64,000 bases of DNA from Armatimonadota bacterium. Lineage in GTDB: Bacteria; Sysuimicrobiota; Sysuimicrobiia; Sysuimicrobiales; Humicultoraceae. Within the stretch, counting starts at the first letter, position 1. Every line of letters starts with the position of its first letter. The DNA lies in the NCBI GenBank assembly GCA_031081585.1, contig JAVHLY010000010.1:1-64000 (forward strand), read 5' to 3'. The notes under the pieces were generated by a model. It was not told the origin of the DNA. It did no database searches and was given only the letters and a program-made list of their open reading frames with translations. Of the stretch, positions 51,213 to 59,982 are shown in pieces. The translations under genes and the position numbers were made by a program.

Positions 51213-51461
51213 TGAGCCCCACCTCACCGTAGCCGCAAGCCGACAGCGCTGTTCATCGGACCCGGACCTGATTTCGCCGGACTGCCTGCCCGAGCGCCCT
51301 GATCCGGCGGGAGACCGACGGGAGCCGGCCGGGTGGCCGATGGGGCGGGTGCGCCGCCCCCTCTCACTGGCCGGCAAGCTCCTGGGCCTGCGGAATACTC
51401 TGTCGGCCCGATAGCCAGGCCCGGTCACCTGTGCCACGGTATCCGGTGAGAGGGTCCGACG

Positions 51462-51884
51462 GTGAACAGGCAGGCTCCGGTGGTGCCGACGCCGCCGCGG
51501 AAGGGAACCCCGGCGGATTTCGCGGGGGTTTGCGGCCTCTACTGGGAAGGAAGCGCCTGGTACGAGACCCTGGAGGTGACCTGCGGCACGCAGGGCCAGG
51601 TCGACCTGGGGAAGGTGTGCCCGGTGTACGCCTGCGCCCGCGAGCGGCAGGTGGCCCACTGCGGCACCTGCCCCGACTTCCCCTGCCTCCTCCTGGTCCA
51701 GCTAGCCGCGCAGACCGGGGGAGGCGACCTGCGCATCGAGTCGGCCGCCCGCCGGGCCCACCTCGGCGAGACCGCCTGGGCGAACTGGGCCCGGGAGCAG
51801 AAGATGTGGCTCACCCACTTCTGCCCGCTGCGGACGCTCCCCCTCCACCACCCACAGGACCGCACGCCTCCCACAGTCGGCTGA
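51462..51884 (+). CDS. DUF3795-family Cys-rich protein
   Basis: 140 residues. Cysteines fall in the DUF3795 pattern: AGVCGLYWEG, LEVTCGT, KVCPVYACARE, HCGTCPDFPC. They suggest a zinc or Fe-S site. The Trp-rich C-terminal helix WANWAREQKMWLTHFCP follows. Function unknown. The GTG start has GAGAGGG upstream. It stands between the stress operon and the convergent MEMO1 gene. Confidence 0.8.
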   Translation: MNRQAPVVPTPPRKGTPADFAGVCGLYWEGSAWYETLEVTCGTQGQVDLGKVCPVYACARERQVAHCGTCPDFPCLLLVQLAAQTGGGDLRIESAARRAHLGETAWANWAREQKMWLTHFCPLRTLPLHHPQDRTPPTVG

Positions 51885-51902
51885 CATCCCCTGGGCAGGG
51901 CG

Positions 51903-53081
51903 TCACTCCAGCACGATGCTGGCGAAGGAGACCAGCCCTCCGGCCGGGTCGGGAGCCTGGCCGTACCTGAGCAGCCGTCCGCGCGTCGGCGCCAGGACCC
52001 GCAGGAGCACGTAGACCGGCAGAGCCGCGTCGATCCGCTGCCGGTTGCCGTCCTCCATCACCGCCTGCCAGAACCCCTCCGCGTCCCCGGCCAGGACCCG
52101 CTCCAGCACCTCCCGGTCCCGTACCGACGTTCGCGCGGCCAGCGCCGCGTCCACCGGCTCGCCGTCCCCGAAGCGGGGTCCCACGTGGCTGAAGTCCACG
52201 CTGGCCAGCAGCGCCACCTTCCGGCCGCCGCCCCGGTAGGCGCGCAGGGCCTCCACCAGCCCGTCCGTCTCGTCGGGAGGACGTGCCGCCGCGCCGGGGA
52301 GCGCACAGAGGAGCGGGACGATCCCTACGGCCTCGCCGTACAGGTGCCGCAGGAAGAGCGCCTGAAACTCGATGGAGTGCTCGGCCCGGTGGGCCTCCTC
52401 ATAGTGGAGGAGGCCGTCGAGGCGATCGCTGAGGAAGGCCACGGCGGCCTCGTCCACCCGCACGGGGCCCAGCGGCGTGGCGTAGGGCTTGGCCGTCAGG
52501 ACGAAGGGCACCGGTGCGCCGCCATGGGCCACTCCCAGGACGACGACCGTCTCCGGGGGATCCTGGGCCAGCGCCCGGTGCGCCCAGGCATAGCACCACC
52601 CGCCGCGGGGCAGGTCGATGTGCGGCGCGACGACCCCGCGCGGTCGCACCCCGGCCAGTTCCGCGGGGACCACCGCGCCCAGGTGGCAGTCCAGCTCCTC
52701 CACCAGCGCACGCGGGTCCGCGGGGTAGGACTTGCCGGCGTGGAAGGGCGGCCGCTCGGGAGCGGCGTTGTACGCCTCGATCACGGCCCGGCGTCGCTCC
52801 GCGAAGCGCTCCGTGAGCAGGAGCCCGTGCCGGTCCAGCTCGTCGATGACCCGCTGCAGGTCCCAGGAGAAGAGCAGCTCCCCGCCCGTGCGGCGGGCGT
52901 ATTCCGCCTGCACGTCCACCGCGTCGGAGGCCCCGTCGAGCAACGAGGCGATGAGAAAGGTGCGCGGGGGCAGCAGGACGGGATCGGGGACGATCCCCTC
53001 CAGGTCGCGCAGGCAGACGAGGTCACGCCCGTCGACGCGCACGGGGTAGGCGTCGAGCGGCCGGAGCTTCGGCAGGGGCAT
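51903..53081 (-). CDS. MEMO1-family (AmmeMemoRadiSam system protein B) protein
   Basis: 392 residues. The C-terminal MEMO1 domain (about 125-390) has APHIDLPRGG, LGVAHGG, HRAEHSIEFQALFLRHL and SVDFSHVGPRFGD, whose His/Cys-like pocket resembles extradiol dioxygenases and binds metal. An N-terminal extension (1-110) is predicted to be helical and resembles the usual long forms. Partners AMMECR1 and the radical-SAM protein are not in the window. GGAAGGGGTGA precedes the ATG. Confidence 0.88.
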   Translation of the reverse strand: MPLPKLRPLDAYPVRVDGRDLVCLRDLEGIVPDPVLLPPRTFLIASLLDGASDAVDVQAEYARRTGGELLFSWDLQRVIDELDRHGLLLTERFAERRRAVIEAYNAAPERPPFHAGKSYPADPRALVEELDCHLGAVVPAELAGVRPRGVVAPHIDLPRGGWCYAWAHRALAQDPPETVVVLGVAHGGAPVPFVLTAKPYATPLGPVRVDEAAVAFLSDRLDGLLHYEEAHRAEHSIEFQALFLRHLYGEAVGIVPLLCALPGAAARPPDETDGLVEALRAYRGGGRKVALLASVDFSHVGPRFGDGEPVDAALAARTSVRDREVLERVLAGDAEGFWQAVMEDGNRQRIDAALPVYVLLRVLAPTRGRLLRYGQAPDPAGGLVSFASIVLE

Positions 53082-53147
53082 AGGCCGTCACCCCTTCCAT
53101 GATGCCATGCGGGGAAAGCGGCTCACGGGCTAGGATGGGGGCGGAGC

Positions 53148-53399
53148 ATGCGCGCAGGGCTGGCGATGTTCTGGCTGCTCATGGCGGCGCTCGAGCTTTC
53201 CCGCCGCTGGACCCCCACCGCCGTCGGTTGGCTGGGCGCGGCGGGCCCTTGGCTGGTGGTGGGCGCGACGCTGGCGCCGGCGGTCCGGGCGGTGCGCGAA
53301 TGGCGCGACCGGCGCCCGGTGGAGGCCGTGAAGGCGGTGCTGTGGACCATCCCCGGCCTCGTCACCCTCCTGGCCGGTCCGGGCTGGCTGCGCTTCTGA
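53148..53399 (+). CDS. small membrane protein, function unknown
   Basis: 83 residues with three hydrophobic segments (about 3-17, 26-45 and 62-78) joined by Arg-rich loops (REWRDRRPVEAVK). I do not recognise a family. GGGGGCGGAG precedes the ATG. It is divergent from the MEMO1 gene with a 66-base gap. The 53400-53492 stretch after it shows nothing notable. Confidence 0.55.
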   Translation: MRAGLAMFWLLMAALELSRRWTPTAVGWLGAAGPWLVVGATLAPAVRAVREWRDRRPVEAVKAVLWTIPGLVTLLAGPGWLRF

Positions 53400-53492
53400 T
53401 CGGGCCGTCGCGGCGGTGGCGGGGGGGGTGCACACCTGCCGGGCCTGCCCGGCGCGGTCCCCGTCTGGTCGGGCCTGCGCCTGCTCTGCCCG

Positions 53493-54407
53493 CTACTTCA
53501 ACCTCGCCGTCAGCCGGTCCCAGTTGGCGTCCACCCAGGCCTGGAAGCGCTCGACCGCTTCGGGGTCGTCCAGGAGGTGCCGGAAGCGGCCCTGGCGCTC
53601 CAGCCAGGCCCGGACCGGCAGCGGCGGTCGGGGCGTGAAGGTGAGGCGGTAGCGGCCGTCCGCCACTTCGTAGAGCGGCCAGTAGCGCGTCTCGACGGCC
53701 AGCCGGGCGATCTCCACGAGGTCCTCGGGCGGGTAGTCCCAGCCCGGCTGGCACGGCGTCAGCACGTTCAGGAACGTGGGGCCCGGCGTGGCCAGGGCCT
53801 TCTGCAGCTTCTTCGCCAGGTCGCCCCAGTGGCTGATGCTGGCCTGCGCGGCGTAGCGGACGCCGTGGGCCACCACGATCTCCGTCAGGTCCTTGCGGGG
53901 CTCCAGCTTCCCCCGACCGTGCGCGCCCACCGGGGTGGTGGTGGTGCGGGCACCCGGCGGTGTTGCGCTGGACCGCTGGATGCCCGTGTTCATGTACCCC
54001 TCGTTGTTGTAGCAGATGTAGAGGAAGTCGTGGCCGCGCTCGATGGCCCCGCTCAGGCTCTGCAACCCGATGTCGTAGGTGCCGCCGTCGCCGCCGATGG
54101 CCACGACCTTCGGGACCCGGCGGATCCGCCCGCGCGCGAACAGCGCCCTGGCCGCCGCCTCCACGCCCGAGGCGGTGGCCGCGGCGTTCTCGAACGCGTT
54201 GTGCAGCCAGGGGACAGGCCAGGCCGAGTACGGGTAGATGGTCGAGACGACCTCGAGACACCCCGTGGCGTTCACCACGACGGGCGGATCCGGTGCCACG
54301 GCCAGCAACAACCGGACGAGCACGGGGATGCCGCACCCGGCACAGGCGCGGTGGCCCGGGGCGAGGCCCTGCGACCGTTTGGAGAGCTCCCGCAGGTTGA
54401 GCGACAT
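53493..54407 (-). CDS. porB: 2-oxoacid:ferredoxin oxidoreductase, beta subunit
   Basis: 304 residues. HRACAGCGIPVLVR (Fe-S ligands CxxC), a third Cys in NATGCLEVVST, the TPP-binding GDGGTYDIGLQSL and NNEGYMNTG, and TPCQPGW are those of PorB in pyruvate-type oxidoreductases. The beta subunit binds TPP and a 4Fe-4S cluster. It overlaps the alpha-subunit stop by 1 base (TGATG) and ends the operon CBS-gamma-delta-alpha-beta. Confidence 0.92.
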   Translation of the reverse strand: MSLNLRELSKRSQGLAPGHRACAGCGIPVLVRLLLAVAPDPPVVVNATGCLEVVSTIYPYSAWPVPWLHNAFENAAATASGVEAAARALFARGRIRRVPKVVAIGGDGGTYDIGLQSLSGAIERGHDFLYICYNNEGYMNTGIQRSSATPPGARTTTTPVGAHGRGKLEPRKDLTEIVVAHGVRYAAQASISHWGDLAKKLQKALATPGPTFLNVLTPCQPGWDYPPEDLVEIARLAVETRYWPLYEVADGRYRLTFTPRPPLPVRAWLERQGRFRHLLDDPEAVERFQAWVDANWDRLTARLK

Positions 54408-55594
54408 CAGCCGTCCTCCACGCCCAGGTAGACGGGGCCCGGAACCGGCTCCTCCTGGAAGAGCGCCCGGAGGCGCTCCAGGTCCCGGGCGCGCAGCTCC
54501 CGGCCGCCCAGACCGTAGATCACGTCGGTGACCGCGGGGGGAAAGGCCTGACCGTACAGGGCCGCCCGCACCTCGATGCCCAGGGGTCCGCCCAGGGTAC
54601 TGAGCGAGTCCGCCCGGTCCATCACGACGACGCGCGCGACGTGGGAGAGCGCCTGCCGCACGGCCTCGGCGGGGAACGGCCGGAAGGTCAGCAGCCGCAC
54701 GACCCCGATCCTGCCGGAGGCACTGGAGCGGCCCGCCAGGGCCTCGCGCACCACGTCGGCGGTACTCCCCAACAGGAGCAGGGCGCCGTCGGCCTCCTCC
54801 AGCCCGCTGGCCTCCAGGTGGACCGGCAGGTCACGGCCGAAGTGGGCATTGAAGGCGGCCGTCTCGCCCGCGATGACCTCCAGGGCCCGGCCCATGGCGT
54901 TGGCCAGGGCGCGGCGGAAGTCCATGTAGGCGTCCGGCAGGGCCAGGGGGCCCACCGTGAGGGGCCCGGCGCCCTCCCCGTCCAGCAGGCGGTAGCCGCT
55001 GGTGCGCGCCTCCCCCACGAAGGCCCGGACCGCGTCATCGGCGTAGACCAGGACCGGTTCGAGGCTGTGACTGAGGGTGAACCCGTCGAGACAAACCATC
55101 ACCGGCACCCGGGCGCGCTCCGCCACCCGCACGGCCAGGATGGAGAGGTCGTAGGCCTCCTGGACGGTGCCGGCGTAGAGCTGGACCCACCCGGCGTCCC
55201 GGGAGCCCATCACGTCGGAGTGGTCGCCGTGGATGTTGAGCGGGGCTGAGAGGGCCCGGGTGGCCACGGCCATCACGATGGGCAGCCGCAGGCCGCTGGC
55301 GATGTAGAGGACCTCGTGCATCAGCGCCAGCCCCTGGGAGGAGGTGGCGGTCATGACGCGAGCACCGGCGGCGCTGGCGCCCACGCAGGCGGAGATGGCC
55401 GAGTGCTCCGACTCGGTCGGCACGAATTCGGTCGTGGCCTCGCCGTCGGCGAGGTAGCGGGCGAAGCGCTCCACCACCTGGGTCGACGGCGTGATGGGGT
55501 AGGCCGCCACCACGTCGGGGTTGATCTGGCGCCAGGCCAGCGCCACGGCGTCGTTGCCGGTGAGGCCTTGCCGCCTAGCCACCACCGTGCTCAT
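54407..55594 (-). CDS. porA: 2-oxoacid:ferredoxin oxidoreductase, alpha subunit
   Basis: 395 residues. GNDAVALAWRQINPDVVAAYPITPST, TESEHSAISACVGASAAGARVMTATSSQGLALMHE and NIHGDHSDVMGSRDAGW are diagnostic of PorA. It binds the substrate 2-oxoacid, most likely pyruvate, making acetyl-CoA with reduced ferredoxin. The ATG at 55594 has GAGGAGGAG upstream and overlaps the delta-subunit stop (ATGA). Confidence 0.92.
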   Translation of the reverse strand: MSTVVARRQGLTGNDAVALAWRQINPDVVAAYPITPSTQVVERFARYLADGEATTEFVPTESEHSAISACVGASAAGARVMTATSSQGLALMHEVLYIASGLRLPIVMAVATRALSAPLNIHGDHSDVMGSRDAGWVQLYAGTVQEAYDLSILAVRVAERARVPVMVCLDGFTLSHSLEPVLVYADDAVRAFVGEARTSGYRLLDGEGAGPLTVGPLALPDAYMDFRRALANAMGRALEVIAGETAAFNAHFGRDLPVHLEASGLEEADGALLLLGSTADVVREALAGRSSASGRIGVVRLLTFRPFPAEAVRQALSHVARVVVMDRADSLSTLGGPLGIEVRAALYGQAFPPAVTDVIYGLGGRELRARDLERLRALFQEEPVPGPVYLGVEDG

Positions 55595-55908
55595 CGCTCC
55601 TCCTCGACCATGGTGATGGCCGCCGCCGAGGGGGGGCACACCGCCGCGCAGACCCCGCACCCCTTGCAGTAGTCGAGGTCGATGCCCACGACCCGCCCGC
55701 CCGCGACCAGGACCGAGGTGTCGGGGCAGTAGAGCCAGCACAGGAGGCAGTGCACGCAGCGGTCCAGGTCCAAGCGGGGACGGCGCTCGCGCCAGTCCCC
55801 CGTGAGGAAGCGCCGGCTGGTCTCCCCGGGCAGGACGGGGCCGGCGTCCAGGTCCCGCCAGGGCAACGCGGCCGGCTCAGCTGGCATCGGCGAGAGCGCT
55901 CCGGACAT
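55591..55908 (-). CDS. porD: 2-oxoacid:ferredoxin oxidoreductase, delta (ferredoxin) subunit
   Basis: 105 residues. Two 4Fe-4S motifs are present: CVHCLLCWLYCP and CKGCGVCAAVCP. They form the internal electron wire to ferredoxin. The start ATG 55908 has GAGGTGAGGC immediately before it, which decides it over ATG 55887. It overlaps the end of the gamma subunit by 32 bases. Confidence 0.9.
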   Translation of the reverse strand: MSGALSPMPAEPAALPWRDLDAGPVLPGETSRRFLTGDWRERRPRLDLDRCVHCLLCWLYCPDTSVLVAGGRVVGIDLDYCKGCGVCAAVCPPSAAAITMVEEER

Positions 55909-56989
55909 GCCTCACCTCGTCCATGGCGGCCTGCGCGGCGCGCAGATTCGCCTCGACGGTCTCCGCCGGGAACTCAGCAGCCAACCGGTCGCGCAGCCAG
56001 CGCAGGAACGCGGTCGGGTCGAACCAGGTGAAGAGCGCGACGACGGCGGCCAGCATCGGGACGTTGGGGATGTCGCGCCCCAGGGCGGCGCGGGCGAGGC
56101 GGGAGGCGTCGAGGGCCACCACCCGGTCGGCGCGGACCCCGGGGAGGGCCGGCGGCTCGGGGGCGTTGATGATCACCCACGTGGCCGGCGTGACGCCCTC
56201 CCACACGGTGGGAGACCGGACGAGGCGTGGGTCAAGGATCACGATCGCGTCGGGTCGCTCCACCGGTCCGCGCTGGCCGATCGGCCACGGGCTCAACCGG
56301 GTGAACGCCTGGACGGGCGCGCCGCGGCGCTCGGGGCCGAACTCCGGTGCCGCCTGGCCAAACCCTCCGGCATCGATGACGGCCTCGGCCAGGAGCGTGG
56401 CCGCCGTCTTCGCCCCGTAGCCTCCCCGGCCGTGCCAGCGGATGGTCAGAGGCCGGGTGACCGGCGCCATGGGCACCCCCGCCTCGTCCACACTCACCAG
56501 CCCCGGGCCACGCACCGCGGCGGACGTCCCCGCACCCGCCCGGACCTCCTCGTCCGCCCCCGGGGCCCGCGGCCGCAGCACGAAGGTGCACCGGGGATCT
56601 CCACGGCTGATCCACTCCTCCTGCTCCACCTCGGCGCCGGTGAGGGCCTCCAGGACCGCCCGGGCCAGCCCGCAGGCATCGAGGGGCTCCAGCGCTCTCC
56701 CGTCCAGCGGGCAGACGCTGAGCCAGAGCCGATGGCCGTCGGGCGCGGACTCGACCGAGGCCGCCTCCCCCCCGAAGAACAGGTCGCGGACGGCGGCCAG
56801 CCGGGCGGACAGGTCCGGCAGCGAGCGGATGTGGGAGTACCGGGTCGCGATCTCCCGCGCCAGGTCCTCACTTCCAGGCACCGCCTGCGCCGCTCCGCCC
56901 GGCCCGACGCGCGCCAGCACCCCCAGGCAGGCCGCATACGGAGACCCGGCGGTCCCTGGCGGCCCGGGCGGCGGTGCCACGAGACCCAT
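55877..56989 (-). CDS. porC: 2-oxoacid:ferredoxin oxidoreductase gamma subunit with extra N-terminal Cys-containing domain
   Basis: 370 residues against about 190 for PorC. Residues about 181-370 are the gamma domain: IRWHGRGGYGAKTAATLL, EFGPERRGAPVQAFTR and a central RADRVVALDASRLA. Residues 1-140 form a second domain, in frame, with SVCPLDGRALEPLDACGL and WISRGDPRCTFVLRP (Cys93, Cys106, Cys134). This resembles the ligand/cluster-binding C-terminal domain of SufR-like or V4R-type regulators; the helix-turn-helix is missing. An internal ATG (Met174, 56470) could give a normal-length gamma subunit. The start is 5 bases after the CBS gene stop. Confidence 0.7.
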   Translation of the reverse strand: MGLVAPPPGPPGTAGSPYAACLGVLARVGPGGAAQAVPGSEDLAREIATRYSHIRSLPDLSARLAAVRDLFFGGEAASVESAPDGHRLWLSVCPLDGRALEPLDACGLARAVLEALTGAEVEQEEWISRGDPRCTFVLRPRAPGADEEVRAGAGTSAAVRGPGLVSVDEAGVPMAPVTRPLTIRWHGRGGYGAKTAATLLAEAVIDAGGFGQAAPEFGPERRGAPVQAFTRLSPWPIGQRGPVERPDAIVILDPRLVRSPTVWEGVTPATWVIINAPEPPALPGVRADRVVALDASRLARAALGRDIPNVPMLAAVVALFTWFDPTAFLRWLRDRLAAEFPAETVEANLRAAQAAMDEVRHVRSALADAS

Positions 56990-56994
56990 CAGCG

Positions 56995-57450
56995 CTAGGA
57001 GCGGCGGCTGCGGGCGTCCGCGCGGTGCCGGCCGCGGGATCTCGCCCGCTCCCGGCTCACCGTCACAGGGCTGGGAACGGCGAGCTTCGGCCGTTCGTGG
57101 AGGTCGAGGAAGAGCTGCACGATGTCGCTGGCGCTGACGATGCCGACGACGCGTCCGCCGGCGACGATGGGGATGCGGCGCACCATGTGCTCGAGCATCA
57201 TCCCCGCCAGCTCCTCCACGGGGGTGTCCTCCGCCGCCGTGACCGGGTCGGGGGTCATCACGTCGGCCACGGTCTCCCCCGCCCGACCCACCAGGTCCAC
57301 CAGGCTCACCATGCCGAGCAGCTGGCCGTCCCGGCCCACGACGGGAGCACCGTGGATCCGGTAGCGGACCAGCAGCTCCCCAGCCTCGCTCACGGACATG
57401 TCGGGTTCCAGGGTCACCACGTCGGTGGTCATGATCGCGCGGGCGTCCAT
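56995..57450 (-). CDS. CBS-domain pair protein
   Basis: 151 residues with two CBS motifs: MTTDVVTLEPDMSVSEAGELL with HGAPVVGRDGQLLGMVSLVDL, then MTPDPVTAAEDTPVEELAGMM with RRIPIVAGGRVVGIVSASDIV. A basic tail of about 30 residues follows. CBS pairs bind adenine nucleotides such as AMP, ATP or SAM. As first gene of the 2-oxoacid oxidoreductase operon it may sense energy state. It is a close paralogue of the 59563 protein. GAGGGGGAAG precedes the ATG. Confidence 0.9.
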   Translation of the reverse strand: MDARAIMTTDVVTLEPDMSVSEAGELLVRYRIHGAPVVGRDGQLLGMVSLVDLVGRAGETVADVMTPDPVTAAEDTPVEELAGMMLEHMVRRIPIVAGGRVVGIVSASDIVQLFLDLHERPKLAVPSPVTVSRERARSRGRHRADARSRRS

Positions 57451-57668
57451 GGCTTCCCCCTCTCTCGGGGCCGGCAACCCCACCCGGCCTCCCAGCCTCC
57501 ACTGTGCCGTGGCGGGGGCCGCCCCACCATCGGGCCGGGGGTGGATTCCCACGGGCCCGGAATCGGCCTCGCGCCCGAGGGCAATCGGGCCGACACCGGA
57601 TGGTCTCGGGAGCGGGGCCTGTCCACGCTGGAGGGGAGACGGGCCGAAGTGCCGAGAGGGGAACAACC

Positions 57669-58343
57669 ATGCAGGTGCTGCGGGCAAAGGACGTGATGAC
57701 CACACCGGTCATCACCGTGCGACCGGAGGCTTCGCTGGCCGAGGTGGCGCGAACCCTGGTGGGGAGCCGGATCAGCGGCGCTCCGGTGGTGGGTGCGGAC
57801 GGAACCCTCCTGGGGATGGTCACCGAGGCGGACCTGCTGCCCAAGGAGGCGGGACCGGTGCACCTCCCCGGAGTGTGGGGCCTGCTGGAGGGCCTCACCC
57901 GCGAGGTGCAGGAGCAGATGCGGCGGTACCGCGGGCGTACCGCCGCCGAGGTCATGACGCGGCCCGTGATCACCGCGGAGGAAGACACCCCCGTCCGCCA
58001 GCTCGCCGCCCTCATGATCCGACATCGCATCAACCGCATCCCCATCGTGCGGGAGGGGAAGGTGGTGGGAATCGTCAGCCGCAACGACATCCTGCGCGCC
58101 CTGGCCCGGACCGACGAGGAGCTGGCCGCCCTGGTGCGCGAGACCATCGTGCGGGACCTCTGGATCGACGTTGACGCTCTGGACATCGCGGTGCGGGACG
58201 GGGTGGTCACCATCGCCGGCCGGGTGGACCGGCGGGGAGACGTCTCGCTCATCGAGTCCTACGTCCGGCGCATCGACGGCGTGGTGGACGTCGACGTCCG
58301 GGGCCTTGCCTACGCCCTGGACGAGCGGGCCCTGGCGCCGTAA
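57669..58343 (+). CDS. CBS-BON protein
   Basis: 224 residues: CBS1 (VMTTPVITVRPEASLAEVARTL), an insert of about 35 residues (LPGVWGLLEGLTREVQEQMRR), CBS2 (VMTRPVITAEEDTPVRQLAALM) and a C-terminal BON domain (about 150-215) with VRDGVVTIAGRVDRRGD. The CBS part should bind adenine nucleotides and the BON part membranes or a partner. It is divergent from the CBS gene at 57450; the 218-base gap between them has no recognisable operator. It is followed after 11 bases by the multicopper oxidase. Confidence 0.9.
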   Translation: MQVLRAKDVMTTPVITVRPEASLAEVARTLVGSRISGAPVVGADGTLLGMVTEADLLPKEAGPVHLPGVWGLLEGLTREVQEQMRRYRGRTAAEVMTRPVITAEEDTPVRQLAALMIRHRINRIPIVREGKVVGIVSRNDILRALARTDEELAALVRETIVRDLWIDVDALDIAVRDGVVTIAGRVDRRGDVSLIESYVRRIDGVVDVDVRGLAYALDERALAP

Positions 58344-58354
58344 GGGAGGACACC

Positions 58355-59497
58355 ATGCAGCGCAAGACGATGGCCATCCTGTTCTTCATCGCCGCTGCCA
58401 TCGCCGCCCTGGTGCTGGCCGGTCCGGCCCGGGGGCCGCGGCTGACATGGCCACCTGCGGCGACTCGCGCGTCGGCGCCGGCCGCCGAGGACATCACCCA
58501 CGCCCATCATCGGGGCGTGCACCTCATGGATTTGCTGATGGGCGGCCCGCTGGCGGCTCAGGCCGCGGCCAAAATCGCCGCCCAGGTCCCCTCCGCCCCG
58601 CCAGGACCGAAGGCAAGGGTGTACAGGGAAGGCGGGAAGGCGGTGCGTGAGTACACGCTGGAGATCGTCGAGAAGACCATCGACTTCGGCGGCGGCAATA
58701 CCTGGACCGTGTGGACCTACAGCGGCACGGTGCCCGGCCCGACGCTGCGGGCGAAGGTCGGTGAGATCCTGAGGGTCCGGGTAATCAACCGGCACAACCG
58801 GACCCACAGTTTCCACACCCACCTGAGTCACTACCCGTTGGAGAACGACGGGTCGCAGGCCAACGTCATCAGCGGCAGAGGCCGGGGGGCCATGATCCCG
58901 CCGGGCAAGGAGTATGTCTACCAGTTCCGGCCCGAACGGGCCGAGGCCGTCTACTATCACTGCCATGCAGCGGACAGGGAGTTTCCCATCAACCAGCACA
59001 TCCTGCAGGGCCTCTACGGTATGATCATCGTCGAGGACTCCAGGGCGCCCGCCGGGCGCGAAGAAGTGTTGTTCATGGCGGAGTCCACGCGCCTGCGCCA
59101 GGGGACCAAGGTCCCCCCGTATGTCATGAACGGCCTGGGAATTCCGGGTGGGGAACGCGCCCTGGAGGAGCTCTTCAAGGAGCAAGGCCTCCAGGGTGTC
59201 GTGAACCAGCTGGGCAAGACCGTGCCCTTCTACACGATGAAGGTCGGCGAGTCCATGAAGCTGCACGTGGTGAACATCGGGAACCTGGACCACAGCCTGC
59301 ACATCCACGAGATCCCCCTGGTCTCCCTGGGCGTGCTGAACGGCCGGCCGTGGCCGGGGCAGGTGCTGCCCCTGGTGGGTGGCGCCATGGACACGCTGCT
59401 GGTCCGGTTCCGCTATCCGGGTCTGTGGCTCTTCCACTGTCACGTGGTCAACCACGCGGACGCGGGCATGGTGGGCCTCTTCGTGGTGCAACCGTAG
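58355..59497 (+). CDS. secreted two-domain multicopper oxidase
   Basis: 380 residues with a signal peptide (1-26). Two cupredoxin domains follow. In the first SFHTHLSHY and YYHCHAADREFPINQH occur; in the second HSLHIHEIPL and FHCHVVNHADAGM, the type 1 copper motif HCH-x3-H-x4-M. The His pairs supply trinuclear-site ligands. It is probably a laccase- or nitrite-reductase-like enzyme acting outside the membrane. A His-rich mature start (HAHHRG) is notable. GGGAGGACACC precedes the ATG. Substrate unknown; metal oxidation is possible given the metal genes nearby. Confidence 0.88.
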   Translation: MQRKTMAILFFIAAAIAALVLAGPARGPRLTWPPAATRASAPAAEDITHAHHRGVHLMDLLMGGPLAAQAAAKIAAQVPSAPPGPKARVYREGGKAVREYTLEIVEKTIDFGGGNTWTVWTYSGTVPGPTLRAKVGEILRVRVINRHNRTHSFHTHLSHYPLENDGSQANVISGRGRGAMIPPGKEYVYQFRPERAEAVYYHCHAADREFPINQHILQGLYGMIIVEDSRAPAGREEVLFMAESTRLRQGTKVPPYVMNGLGIPGGERALEELFKEQGLQGVVNQLGKTVPFYTMKVGESMKLHVVNIGNLDHSLHIHEIPLVSLGVLNGRPWPGQVLPLVGGAMDTLLVRFRYPGLWLFHCHVVNHADAGMVGLFVVQP

Positions 59498-59562
59498 CCC
59501 GGTATGCCGGCATACCCACTGGTTCGTCACGCAGCGACGCCCCGACGCTGAGAGGAGGTCCC

Positions 59563-59982
59563 ATGGAGACACGAACCGTTATGACCCGAGAGGTGAAGAC
59601 CGTACGGCCCGAGACTCCCCTGGACGAAGCGCTCCAGTTGTTTGTGCGCGCGCAGATCCACGGCGCCCCCGTGGTCGACGCTGAGGGCCGGCTGCTGGGG
59701 ATGGTGAGCTTCACCGACCTGGCCGAGCGGGCGGGGGAGGACGTGACGGTCGGGGACGTCATGCGCCGGGACGTGCCGACCGTCTCCGAGGAGACGCCGC
59801 TGGCGGAGGCCGCAGCCCTCATGCTGCGCGAGCGCGTGCGCCGCCTGCCGGTGCTCCGTGGGGACCGCGTGGTGGGGATCCTCACGGCCACCGACATCGC
59901 CCAGACCTTCATCAACCTGCACGAGGAGCCCCGGAGGCGCCGCAGGCCCACCGCGGAGACCACGCCGTCGGGACGGGCGTGA
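59563..59982 (+). CDS. CBS-domain pair protein
   Basis: 139 residues with two CBS motifs: MTREVKTVRPETPLDEALQLF/HGAPVVDAEGRLLGMVSFTDL and MRRDVPTVSEETPLAEAAALM/RRLPVLRGDRVVGILTATDIA. The layout and wording match the 56995 protein closely, so the two are paralogues flanking the CBS-BON/oxidase pair. AGAGGAGGTCCC precedes the ATG. Its stop overlaps the start of the aldolase (GTGA). Confidence 0.92.
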   Translation: METRTVMTREVKTVRPETPLDEALQLFVRAQIHGAPVVDAEGRLLGMVSFTDLAERAGEDVTVGDVMRRDVPTVSEETPLAEAAALMLRERVRRLPVLRGDRVVGILTATDIAQTFINLHEEPRRRRRPTAETTPSGRA

